Shown: one piece after another, positions 11,046 through 20,742 of the stretch
Numbering within the stretch: the first letter of the stretch is position 1
How the letters are laid out: each line of letters opens with the position of its first letter
From: Chelydra serpentina
Lineage: Eukaryota > Chordata > Testudines > Chelydridae
Direction: 5' to 3'
Assembly (NCBI GenBank): GCA_037349315.1
Contig: JBAIAC010000059.1
Location: 30,350,501 to 30,414,500, forward strand
DNA: 64,000 bases
Made by a program: the position numbers and the translations under genes
Notes under the pieces: generated by a model
Databases searched by the model: none
What the model saw: only the letters and a program-made list of their open reading frames with translations
Told to the model about the DNA's origin: nothing

Positions 11046-12235
11046 CTAGCTGTGATGCATGACCAGAAAGAGTTAAGTGTCCTGCAGGATGAATGACTCA
11101 AATTCAACCCTTAAAGACACATGGGGTGATAATGTTTGTGTTTTTCTGTATTTACATATATATTGGTAGTCAACAATGTAATTAACAGTCCCTATCTATG
11201 CTGTATTCTGTTAATTCAGAGAGCAAAAGAACATCTTAGCATTTAAATGAACTGTAAACACGGGATATTGCTGTATTCATCTCTCTTTGAAACATATAGC
11301 CGATCATCTGCGAATGGTGGAAAAACAGGCAATTGCCTTATGTTAATCTGTGTGAATAATTACCAGGGATGCTTAGGAAGTAGACCTACTTCAAAGTTGT
11401 TCTGATTGCCCGTTGTTTACCCAGGACTGTATAGTCAAGTGGATGCTAGAACATTGTATAAAAGACTCTTGGGTCCTGATCCTGTCATCTCAGATCTGCT
11501 TAAACTTCATCGGGGGAAGTTTGGGTTGTAAGATTGAGGTTCCAGTTAAGCTGGAACACCATGAATATGATATTGGACAATAACCTATGGACTAAATTCT
11601 AAAAGAACTCTGCAACTACAAAGCTCACCGTCTCTGCTATGAATCTGAACCTCAAAAATTGTACTCATGTCTGTATGTATCTTTTAACCATACTTTCTCT
11701 CTTTTCTTTTTTAATAAATTTTAGTTTAGTTAATAAGAATTGGCTGTAAGATCTGGAATATTAATTAACCTGGGAGGTAATGTGTCTGATTCTTTGGGAT
11801 TGGTAGAACCTTTTCTTTCATATGGTGAATAAGATTTTCATTAATCCTCATCATATCTGACTTGGGTAACTAAGCCCTGGTCTACACTACGAGTTTAGGT
11901 CAAATTTAGCAGCATTGGGTCGATTTAACCCTGCACCCGTCCACACAACAAAGCCTGTTTTGTTGACTTAAAGGGCTCTTAAGACCTATTTCTGTACTCC
12001 TCCCCGGCGAGGGGTTTAGCGCTAAAATCAACCTTGCTGGGTTGAATTTGGGGTAGTGTGGACGCAATTTGACGGTCTTGGCCTCCGGGAGCAATCCCAG
12101 GGTGCTCCATTGTGACCACTCTGGACAGCACCGTCAACTCAGATGCACTGGCCAAATAGACAGGAAAAGCCCCGGGAACTTTTGAATTTCATTTCCTGTT
12201 TGGCCAGCGTGGCGAACTGATCAGCACAGGTGACC

Positions 12236-12789
12236 ATGCAGTCCCAGAATCGCAAAACAGCTCCAGCATGGACCGAACGGGAGGTACTGGATCTGATCGC
12301 TGTATGGGGAGACGAATCCATGCTGGCAGAACTCCGTTCCAAAAGACGAAATGCCAATATATATGCCAAAATCTCCAAGGGCATGATGGACAGAGGCTAC
12401 ATGAGGGATACACAGCAGTGCCGCGTGAAAATTAAGGTGCTCAGGCAAGCCTACCGAAAAACAAAGGAGGCAAATGGTCGCTCCGAGTCAGAGCCCCATA
12501 CATGCCACTTCTATGACGAGCTGCATGCAATTCTAGGTGGGGACCCTACCACTACCCCACCACTGTCCGTGGACACCTGCAAGGGGGGGAGTCTCATGCA
12601 ACCGGGATGAGGATTTTGTGGATGAGGAAAATGAGGAGGAGGAGGAGCAGGTTGAGGATAGTGCACAGCAGGCAAGCAGAGAATCCATTCTCCCCGGTAG
12701 CCAGGAACTATTCATCACCCTCGAGCCAATACCCTCCCAGTCCCCCCAAGGCGGGCTCCCAGACCATGAAGCTGGAGAAGGCACCTCTG
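12236..12789 (+). pseudogene. H0 Myb/SANT-like DNA-binding protein, exon 1 (frameshifted)
   Basis: The N-terminus has the SANT/trihelix-like pattern APAWTEREVLDLIAVWGDE, then RRNANIYAKISKGM, QQCRVKIKVLRQAYRKTKE and FYDELHAILGG. In Harbinger elements a Myb-like protein of this kind helps the transposase bind DNA and enter the nucleus. After about 12600 the frame shifts by one; the acidic tail (ENEEEEEQVED) and LPGSQELFITLEP follow in the new frame. The exon ends at a GTGAGT donor at 12790. No exon 2 is found in H0. The ATG at 12236 sits in a GTGACCATG context shared with other copies. Confidence 0.75.
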
Positions 12790-12886
12790 GTGAGTACCTT
12801 TGTAAATATAATACAGGGTTTAAAAGCAAGCGTGTTTAATTAATAATTTGCCCTGAAAATTTGGGAAGCATTTGCGGTCAGTACAG

Positions 12887-13165
12887 CTATTGGAAAAGTC
12901 TGGGGTTGGAGCGGAAATCCTCCAGGGACATCTCCATGAAGCTCTCCTGAAGGTACTCTAAAAGCCTTTGCAGAAGGTTTCTGGGGAGGGCAGCCTTATT
13001 CCATCCTCCATGATAGGACACTTTACCATGCCAAGCCAGTAGCAAGTAGTCTGGAACAATTGCAGCACAAAGCATGGCAGCAAATGGGCTCAGGCTTTGG
13101 TGGCATTCCAGAAACATCCGTTCTTTATCTCTCTGTATTAGTCTCAGGAGAGTGATATCATTCAT
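12887..13165 (-). CDS. H0 copy of Harbinger ORF3 (unknown protein, 92 aa)
   Basis: This is an uninterrupted ORF from ATG (MNDITLLR) to stop. Its core, FAAMLCAAIVPDYLLLAWHG and KVSYHGG, matches the third ORF of H1, H2 and H3. Near the C-terminus it lacks four residues that the others have. A pyrimidine-rich stretch ending in AACCAG stands just before GTTACCATG, as for a 3' splice site. An ATTAAA follows the stop. It lies antisense within what was the Myb intron. I do not recognise the family; no transmembrane segment or signal peptide is evident. Confidence 0.6.
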   Translation of the reverse strand: MNDITLLRLIQRDKERMFLECHQSLSPFAAMLCAAIVPDYLLLAWHGKVSYHGGWNKAALPRNLLQRLLEYLQESFMEMSLEDFRSNPRLFQ

Positions 13166-13439
13166 GGTAACCTGGTTGAAATATGGGAAATTTGTTTAAG
13201 GGAACATTCAGAGGTGCCCGTTCCTGCTGGGCTGCTTGACTTTGGCTGAAAAGAAATCATCCCCGCTGTTAGCCATGTGGTGGGGGGAGGCCCGTTCATT
13301 CTATGCTGTTCGTGTTTGGCTGACGGGGATCTTCCCTGATACTAGCCACGTGGTGGGGGGTGGGGTGAAGCGATCATCCCAGAAAATTGGGTGTGGGAGG
13401 GCAGTTGGCTTACAGGGAAGTAGAGTCAACCAAGGGGGC

Positions 13440-14254
13440 TGTCAGGGTTCCCTCCCCACTCTAAACTCTAGGGTAAAGATGTGGGGACCCGCATGAAGAG
13501 CCCCTAAGCTTATTTTTACCAGCTTAGGTTAAAACCCCCAAGGTACCAAAATTCCCTGCACCCTGAGAAATGCTTCTTTCGCTGCCACCATCAAGTGTCT
13601 AACAGGAATCCAGGAAAGGAATCACTTGAACTTCCCTCCCCCCCAAAATACCCCCCTCAAGTCCGTACACCCCCTTTCCTGAGAAGCTTGAGAACAATCT
13701 CCCAACCAATTGGTTACACAGTGATCTAAAAACCCACCCCCTGGGTTTTAACACCATAGAAAACAGTCAGCTTCTTAAAAGAAGGATTTTATTAAAACAA
13801 AGAAGGTAAAATCATCTCTGTAAAATCAGGATGGTAACTAATTACAGGGTACTCAATTTCCAAACTCAGAGGGATTCCCCCTCTGGCAAAACTTAAAGCT
13901 ACAAAAAAACAGGAATAACCCCCCCCCCCCCCCAACACAGGGAACACACCAAGCAAAATAAACAGAAATCTACTCGCTATGCTATCTAAACTTACTTTAG
14001 AAAAGTGAGTACTGGTGAGGAGACTGATTTTTTGTAGGTTCTTTCTGTCTTCCAAGATCACTCCGTGTCTGACAAAGAGCCACACACAAAGCTTTCCCCC
14101 TCCCAAGATTTGAAAGTATCTTGTCCCCTTATTGGTCAGATGCCAGCCAGGTCAGGTGTCAGTCTGGCTACCTGCATTTCTTAACCTTTTACTGGTAAGA
14201 GGATTTTATACCACTGCATCAGATCCTCTCCCCCTTCCCTTTATATTTATGACA
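13440..14254 (-). repeat. 3' LTR of the Gmr1-like element
   Basis: In plus-strand orientation it starts TGTCAGGGTTCCC and ends TTATGACA. It includes a long C run at about 13919-13933. It is nearly the same as the LTR at 18094-18876 apart from a short indel near 14048-14065, the length of the C run and a few substitutions. Confidence 0.9.
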
Positions 14255-14405
14255 CGCCCCCCCAAATCACCGATAGTGTGAAACACTGGCTGTGATTTCT
14301 TCCTGGAGCTCTAAAAGAAAACAAAATTAATAAGACACATGCATCTCCAAATATACTAATAACTGTATAAAGACTACCAATATTGTCCACATTGCAAGAA
14401 CAATT

Positions 14406-17400
14406 TTAACCAGTTGGTTCTTTGTAGTAGACACCTTCAGGCCCCCCAGCATCATCTCCTCCCTGGGCTGTAAACTGAGAAACCTTCAATTCTCGGGGGA
14501 AAAAAGGCTTTAGAGAATTAACATGGTACACTTTAGGCTTGAGAGTTGTGGTGGGGGATGCTATGAGATAGTTAACAGCTCCCAGGCGTTCTTGGACCGT
14601 AAATGGCCCTTCCCATGATGCTTCCATCTTATGGGCCTGGAGCGCCTTCAAGACCATGACCTGGTCCCCTACTTTAAAGGAACGCTCTCTGGCATGTTTA
14701 TCATACCAGGCCTTTTGCTCTTCCTGAGCCTCTTTTAGGTTTTCTCTAGCAAGGGCTAAAGAGTCTTGGAGGGTGTTTTGTAGGTTGCTTACAAAGTCCA
14801 GAATGTTAGTTCCCGAAGAAGGCGTAAACCCCTCCCATTGTTGTTTCACCAGCTGTAATGGCCCTTTAACCTTGCGGCCATACACAAGTTCAAATGGTGA
14901 AAACCCTAAACTGGGATGTGGTACAGCCCTGTAGGCAAAGAGCAATTGCTGTAACACTAGGTCCCAATCGTTGGAGTGCTGATTTACGAATTTACGTATC
15001 ATGGCTCCCAAAGTTCCATTAAACTTCTCCACTAGACCATTTGTTTGATGGTGGTAAGGGGTGGCAACCAAGTGGTTCACCCCATGAGCTTCCCACAGGC
15101 TTTTCATCCTCCCTGCCAGGAAATTAGTTCCCGAATCAGTGAGGATGTCGGCGGGCCAACCTACCCTGGCAAAAATCTCTGTTAATGCCTGGCATACACT
15201 TTTAGCCCGGGTGTTGCTCAGAGCTACTGCTTCTGGCCATCGGGTGGCAAAATCCATGAAAGTCAGTATGTACTGCTTTCCTCTGGGTGTCTTTTTCGGG
15301 AAAGGACCCAGAATATCCACAGCTACCTGCTGAAATGGAACTTCAATTATGGGGAGTGGCTGGAGAGGGGCTTTGACCTGGTCTTGGGGCTTTCCCACTC
15401 TTTGGCACACCTCACAAGACTGGACATAGGTAGAAACATCCTTGCCCATTCCCTCCCAGTGGAATGACCTCCCCAAACGGTCTTTGGTTCTGTTTACCCC
15501 AGCATAACCACTAGGATGATCATGGGCTAAACTCAAGAGCTTTACCCGGTACTTAGTCGGAACCACCAACTGTCTCTGAGGACGCCAGTCTTCCTGGTGT
15601 CCACCAGAAAGAGTCTCCTTATATAGAAGGCCTTTTTCTATAACAAACCGGGATCGATTAGAAGAGCTGAGAGGCAGTGGGGTGCTCCGTCCCACTGTCC
15701 AAGCTCTCTGGAGGCTTTCATCTGCTTCCTGCTCGGCTTGGAACTGTTCCCTAGATGCTGGAGACATCAGTTCCTCACTGGGTTGTGGACTTGGGCTGGG
15801 TCCCTCTGGAAGCAATGTAGGTGATGGGGTTGTTTCCGTTGACTGTGAACCGCTCTCCGCTGGTGCACAATGTGGTAATTCAGACTCTGGCTGAGCCTCT
15901 TGTATTGAGTTATCGGCTGCTGCTGCCATTGCAGGCTCGGTGGTGCCCTCGGGTGTTGGCACGGTAGATGGGGTTGCAAGCGCTGGACTACCAGACACCC
16001 AGATAGAGGTGGTGGAACCGGATACCCTTCCAACGACTGCAACAGCCGTCGTAGATCCAGTCGCAGAAACCCGACCCAAGCCAGTCTGGGAACCGGAACT
16101 GGTGAAGCAACCAGCACCAGAACCCTTGCCAGCACTGGCAAGGGTTCTGGTGCTGGTTGCTTCACCAGTTCCGGTTCCCAGACTGGCTTCTGGCAAGGGT
16201 TCTGGTGCTGGTTGCTTCACCAGTTCCGGTTCCCAGACTGGCTTGGGTCGGGTTTCTGCGACTGGATCTACGACGGCTGTTGCAGTCGTTGGCAGGGTAT
16301 CCGGTTCCACCACCTCTATCTGGGTGTCTGGTAGTACAGATGGGGTTCTGGTGGAAGTCTCAGGAACAGAGCTAGGTGTGACAGCTTGCTTAGCCTGGCT
16401 GCGGGTGACCATTCCCACCCTCTTGGCTAGCTTCACACAATTGGTCAAGTCTTCCCCCACCAACATGGGAATGGGATAATCATCATAGACTGCAAAAGTC
16501 CAATTTCCTGACCAGCCCTTGTACTGGACAGGCAACACAGCTGTAGGTAAATCAAAAGAGTTGGACTTGAAGGGTTGAATCGTCACTTGTGCCTCTGGGT
16601 TGATTAAGCTGGGGTCCACTAAGGATTGGTGGATAGCCGACACTTGTGCTCCAGTGTCCCTCCACGCTGTAAGCTTCTTTCTGCCCACACTCACTGTTTC
16701 CCTTCGCTCTAAGGGTATATGGGAGGCATCTGGGCCTGAGGACCTTTGGTGTGACCCAGGTGCAATGAACTGTACTCTGTTGGGGTTCTTGGGGCAGTTG
16801 GCCTTCACATGCCCCAATTCGTTACATTTAAAACATCGCCCAGCTGACTGGTCAGTGGGGCGAGGTGGGTTGCTGGAGAATGGAGTGGTGGGGCAATAAG
16901 GAGTCGGGGGTTTTCCTTGTGGGGCCTTGGGCTGCCCCTGGTGATGTGTTGTGGTCTCGGGTTTTCCTTTCTGGTATCTCTCCAAACTATGACCAGGGTT
17001 GTTCCTCTCTGCTTCCTGCACCCCTTGTGTGCCAAATTTCCTTGTCCCTCTGCTAATCTGGGACTGTTCATATTGATCAGCATAAACAGCAAGACTGTCT
17101 GCTAAATCCATTTTCTTATCCCATAAACACTGTCTTATATCATCCTTGGACATATTCAGGAATTGTTCCTGAGCCATCAAATCACACACTCCTTCAAACC
17201 TATTAACACCCCTTCCCTTGACCCATTTATTTAACAGCTCCTTTATCCGGTTTACATAAGATACATTACTTAGTCCAGGCCCTCGGATAAGGGTTTGAAA
17301 TTTTACTCTGTAAGTTTCAGGTGTAACTTGAAATTGTTTTAAAACTAAATCCTTGAATTTCTCATAGTCAGAAGCCTCATCAATAGGCATGTTATTGAAT

Positions 17401-17846
17401 ATGTCCAGAGCACTTCCAGTCAACTTTGCTACCAATAGGGTCATTTTGTGATCATCAGGAATGTTATGGAGATTGCATAGTCTCTCAAAGGTGAGAAAAT
17501 ATTCAGCAATATCACGGGATTCATCATACGGTGGACATAGTTGCTCCCATTTGTGGATTGTTGGGGAAGGATTGTTAGTGTTATCCGGTAGATTCCGCTC
17601 CACCCTGGTCTTCTCCATCTCCAGGGCATGCTTCCTCTCTCTCTCCTTCTCCTCCATAGCATACTTCCTCTCCTCCTCAGCATGCTTCCTCTCTCTTTCT
17701 TTCTCCTCCTCAGCATGCTTCCTCTCTCTTTCTTTCTCATCAATCTCCATCTGTTTAAGTTGTAGCAGTCTTGCATGTTTCTTCTCCTCCTCATCGGCTT
17801 GTAGCCGAGCTATCTCAAGTTTAATAGCTGCTTCACTGGCAGTCAT
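14406..17846 (-). CDS. Gag-protease-integrase polyprotein of the Gmr1-like element (1146 aa)
   Basis: The ORF is unbroken. Residues about 1-95 form a charged coiled coil with repeated ERERKHAEEE units. A SCAN-like capsid region follows (about 175-265; MAQEQFLNMSKDDIRQCLW), then a zinc knuckle CFKCNELGHVKANC (about 337-350) and a DTGA protease motif (about 398). A long Pro/Thr/Ser linker contains an inverted duplication. The integrase part has an HHCC-type zinc region, then the catalytic Asp of AVDILGPF, Asp of LTDSGTNF and Glu of GLVEKFNG, and a GPF module near the end. No YxDD-type RT or RNase H motif is present. A capsid of this kind is the known source of vertebrate SCAN domains. It is likely a non-autonomous copy relying on RT in trans. 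Confidence 0.85.
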   Translation of the reverse strand: MTASEAAIKLEIARLQADEEEKKHARLLQLKQMEIDEKERERKHAEEEKERERKHAEEERKYAMEEKERERKHALEMEKTRVERNLPDNTNNPSPTIHKWEQLCPPYDESRDIAEYFLTFERLCNLHNIPDDHKMTLLVAKLTGSALDIFNNMPIDEASDYEKFKDLVLKQFQVTPETYRVKFQTLIRGPGLSNVSYVNRIKELLNKWVKGRGVNRFEGVCDLMAQEQFLNMSKDDIRQCLWDKKMDLADSLAVYADQYEQSQISRGTRKFGTQGVQEAERNNPGHSLERYQKGKPETTTHHQGQPKAPQGKPPTPYCPTTPFSSNPPRPTDQSAGRCFKCNELGHVKANCPKNPNRVQFIAPGSHQRSSGPDASHIPLERRETVSVGRKKLTAWRDTGAQVSAIHQSLVDPSLINPEAQVTIQPFKSNSFDLPTAVLPVQYKGWSGNWTFAVYDDYPIPMLVGEDLTNCVKLAKRVGMVTRSQAKQAVTPSSVPETSTRTPSVLPDTQIEVVEPDTLPTTATAVVDPVAETRPKPVWEPELVKQPAPEPLPEASLGTGTGEATSTRTLASAGKGSGAGCFTSSGSQTGLGRVSATGSTTAVAVVGRVSGSTTSIWVSGSPALATPSTVPTPEGTTEPAMAAAADNSIQEAQPESELPHCAPAESGSQSTETTPSPTLLPEGPSPSPQPSEELMSPASREQFQAEQEADESLQRAWTVGRSTPLPLSSSNRSRFVIEKGLLYKETLSGGHQEDWRPQRQLVVPTKYRVKLLSLAHDHPSGYAGVNRTKDRLGRSFHWEGMGKDVSTYVQSCEVCQRVGKPQDQVKAPLQPLPIIEVPFQQVAVDILGPFPKKTPRGKQYILTFMDFATRWPEAVALSNTRAKSVCQALTEIFARVGWPADILTDSGTNFLAGRMKSLWEAHGVNHLVATPYHHQTNGLVEKFNGTLGAMIRKFVNQHSNDWDLVLQQLLFAYRAVPHPSLGFSPFELVYGRKVKGPLQLVKQQWEGFTPSSGTNILDFVSNLQNTLQDSLALARENLKEAQEEQKAWYDKHARERSFKVGDQVMVLKALQAHKMEASWEGPFTVQERLGAVNYLIASPTTTLKPKVYHVNSLKPFFPRELKVSQFTAQGGDDAGGPEGVYYKEPTG
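15986..16335. repeat. Large inverted duplication inside the Gypsy ORF
   Basis: The sequence from about 15986 to 16133 recurs as its reverse complement at about 16190-16335. The spacer is a further partial copy (about 16134-16189), with the CTTGCCAGCACTGGCAAGG palindrome at the centre. The peptide PDTQIEVVEPDTLPTT is therefore encoded on both strands. The minus-strand ORF stays open through the inverted arm. Confidence 0.9.
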
Positions 17847-18093
17847 CTTAGCCTTTCTGTTTTTAATCTGTCTTAACCCGAGAGAGTTAGAAAAGAAAAA
17901 AAAACTTGCTTGGGTATTCCCTGTAAGGGCTAACTACCTGCTTTCATATGTAGATACTCTAGCTCCTAGCAGCTTAACCCCTCCCCCCTCCCTGCTTCCA
18001 GCAGCTACAGAGAAGAGCCAGAGAGAAGAAAAAAAAATTCTAAACTCCCTGTGTCTGGTTCAAAACAAATCTCTGGTTCAATATATCCCACCA

Positions 18094-18876
18094 TGTCAGG
18101 GTTCCCTCCCCACTCTAAACTCTAGGGTAAAGACGTGGGGACCCGCATGAAGAGCCCCTAAGCTTATTTTTACCAGCTTAGGTTAAAACCCCCAAGGTAC
18201 AAAATTCCCTGCACCCTGAGAAATGCTTCTTTCGCTGCCACCATCAAGTGTCTAACAGGAATCCAGGAAAGGAATCACTTGAACTTCCCTCCCCCCCAAA
18301 ATACCCCCCTCAAGTCCATACACCCCCTTTCCTGAGAAGCTTGAGAACAATCTCCCAACCAATTGGTTACACAGTGATCTAAAAACCCACCCCCTGGGTT
18401 TTAACACCATAGAAAACAGTCAGCTTCTTAAAAGAAGGATTTTATTAAAACAAAGAAGGTAAAATCATCTCTGTAAAATCAGGATGGTAACTAATTACAG
18501 GGTACTCAATTTCCAAACTCAGAGGGATTCCCCCTCTGGCAGAACTTAAAGCTACAAAAAAACAGGAATAACCCACCCCCCCCAACACAGGGAACACACC
18601 AAGCAAAATAAACAGAAATCTACTCGCTATGCTATCTAAACTTACTTTAGAAAAGTGAGTACTGGTGAGGAGACTGATTTTTTGTAGGTTCTTTCAAAGA
18701 GCCACACACAAAGCTTTCCCCCTCCCAAGATTTGAAAGTATCTTGTCCCCTTATTGGTCAGATGCCAGCCAGGTCAGGTGTCAGTCTGGCTACCTGCATT
18801 TCTTAACCCTTTACTGGTAAGAGGATTTTATAGCACTGCATCAGATCCTCTCCCCCTTCCCTTTATATTTATGACA
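18094..18876 (-). repeat. 5' LTR of the Gmr1-like element
   Basis: It begins TGTCAGGG and ends ATGACA (plus orientation) and is nearly identical to the LTR at 13440-14254. A TTTATT-type and TATA-like AT-rich stretch lie in the middle, where the element's own promoter and polyadenylation signals would be expected. Confidence 0.9.
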
Positions 18877-19218
18877 GGCACGGATTTTCATCAAGGAGAA
18901 ACAAACAGAACGGTCACACTGTAGCCTGGCCAGTCACAAAACTGGTTTTCAAAGCTTCTCTGATGCGCAGCGTGCCCAGCTGTGCTCTTCTAATCACCCT
19001 GGTGTCTGGCTCTGCGTAATCGGCCACCAAGCGATTTGCCTCAACCTCCCACCCCACCATAAACGTCTCCCCCTTACTCTCTCAGAGATTGTGGAGCACA
19101 TAGCAAGCAGCAATAACAATGTGAATATTGGTTTCGCTGAGGTCTAACCTAGTCAGTAAACTGCGCCAGAGATCTTTTAAATGTCCAAATGCACATTCTA
19201 CTACCATTCTGCACTTGC

Positions 19219-20005
19219 TCAGAATGGAAAACCTGTCGTATGAATGGAGACTCAAGGAGCTTGGTTTGTTTACCTTAACCAAAAGAAGGCTGAGGGGAGA
19301 TATGATTGCTCTCTTTAAATATATCAGAGGAATAAATACCAGGGAGGGAGAGGAATTATTTCAGCTCAGTACCAATGTGGACACAAGAACAAATGGATAT
19401 AAACTGGCCATCAGGAAGTTTAGACTTGAAATTAGATGAAGGTTTCTAACCATCAGAGGAGTGAAGTTCTGGAACAGCCTTCCAAGGGAAGCAGTGGGGG
19501 CAAAAGACCTAACTGGCTTCAAGATTAAGCTAGATAAATTATTGGAGGGGATGGTTTGATGGGATAACATGATCTTAGTCAAAGCTCAATTAATTGCCAT
19601 CAGTGGCAAATAGGACCAATGGTCAATGATGGGATGTTAGAAGTTACTACAGAGATCTTTTTCCTGGGTGTCTGGCTGGTGAGTCTTGCCCACATGCTCA
19701 GGGTTCAGCTGATCACCATATTTGGGGTCGGGAAGGAATTTTCCTCCAGGGTAGATTGGCAGAGGCCCTGGAGGTTTTTTGCCTTCCTCTGCAGCATGGG
19801 GCACGGGTCACTTACCGGAGGATTCTCTGCACCTTGAAGTCTTTAAACCATGATTTGAGGACTTCAATAGCTGAGACATAGGTGAGAGGATTATTCCAGG
19901 AGTGGGTGGGTGAGATTCTGTGGCCTGCATTGTGCAGGAGGTCAGACTAGATGATCATAATGGTCCCTTCTGACCTTAAAGTCTATGAGTCTATGAGTCT
20001 ATGAG
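19219..20005 (+). mobile_element. CR1-like LINE 3' fragment
   Basis: It encodes the end of a CR1 ORF (NLSYEWRLKELGLFTLTKRR, then FWNSLP-type sequence) and a 3' UTR ending in AAAGTCTATGAGTCTATGAG repeats typical of this CR1 subfamily. It interrupts the H0 transposase. Confidence 0.8.
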
Positions 20006-20199
20006 CCTATAGTTGAACTGCTCCTTACTACTGTCCAGGGTGCCTGTGTATGGCTTCACGACCCATGGCATTAAGGTGTAGGCTGGGTCCCCAAGGATAA
20101 CTATAGGCATTTCAACATCCCCAACAGTTATTTTCTGGTCTGGGAAGTAAGTTCCTTCCCGCAGCTGTTCAAACAGACCAGAGTTCCTAGTCTGGTCCG

Positions 20200-20381
20200 G
20201 GGGGAGGGATAGCTCAGTGGTTTGAGCATTGGCCTGCTAAACCCAGGGTTGTGAGTTCAATCCTTGAGGGGGCCATTTAGGGATCTGGGGCAAAAATTGG
20301 GGATTGGTCCTGCTTTGAGCAGGGGGTTGGACTAGATGACCTCCTAAGCTCCCTTCCAACCCTGATATTCTATGATTCTAT
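20200..20381 (+). mobile_element. tRNA-head/CR1-tail SINE
   Basis: The head GGGATAGCTCAGTGG and B box GAGTTCAATCC are followed by the GGGGCAAAAATTGGGG body and CR1 tail TTCTATGATTCTATGA. It is inserted in the H0 transposase. Confidence 0.9.
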
Positions 20382-20742
20382 GAAGATGCAAGCGTCACGC
20401 AGCTTTCCCAGCCATCCCATGTTGATGTCAGTGAAATGTCCCTTGTGATCCACCAGAGCTTGCAGCACCATTGAAAAGTACCCCTTGTGGTTTATGTACT
20501 GGCTGCCCTGGTGGTCCGGTCCCAGGATAGGTTTATGCGTTCCGTCTATAGCCCCACCACAGTCAGGGAACCCCATTGCAGAAAAGCCATCCACTATGAC
20601 CTGCACATTTCCCAGAGTGACTACCCTTGATAGCAGCAGTTCAATAATTTGCATTGGCTACTTGCATCACGGCAGCCCCCACAGTAGAGTTGCCTACTCC
20701 AAATTGATTTCTGACTGACCGGTAGCTGTCTGGCGTTGCAGA

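Larger units (their letters stand above)
13440..18876 (-). mobile_element. Gmr1-like Ty3/Gypsy LTR retrotransposon lacking RT and RNase H
   Basis: Two direct LTRs (13440-14254 and 18094-18876) bracket one long minus-strand ORF. The LTRs differ by only a few substitutions and small indels over about 800 bp, so the insertion is fairly recent. A primer-binding-site-like TGGTGGGATAT follows the 5' LTR (18093 downward), and a G-rich polypurine stretch at about 14255-14265 (minus strand) precedes the 3' LTR. Gmr1-like elements are known for placing integrase before reverse transcriptase. Here the ORF ends after integrase and the 3' LTR follows within about 150 bp, so RT and RNase H are missing. Flanks share only GGC; no clean target duplication is seen. 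Confidence 0.8.

Noticed and set aside
15940..16479. Plus-strand ORF of 179 codons with a peptide identical to the Gypsy polyprotein
   Set aside because: It is a product of the inverted duplication; the real coding strand is minus.
14406..17846. Host SCAN-domain or retrotransposon-derived gene
   Set aside because: LTRs, a primer-binding-site-like sequence and a polypurine stretch bracket the ORF, so it is an element and not a domesticated gene.
13440..18876. Clean target-site duplication around the Gypsy element
   Set aside because: Flanks share only GGC; I could not support a 4-6 bp duplication.
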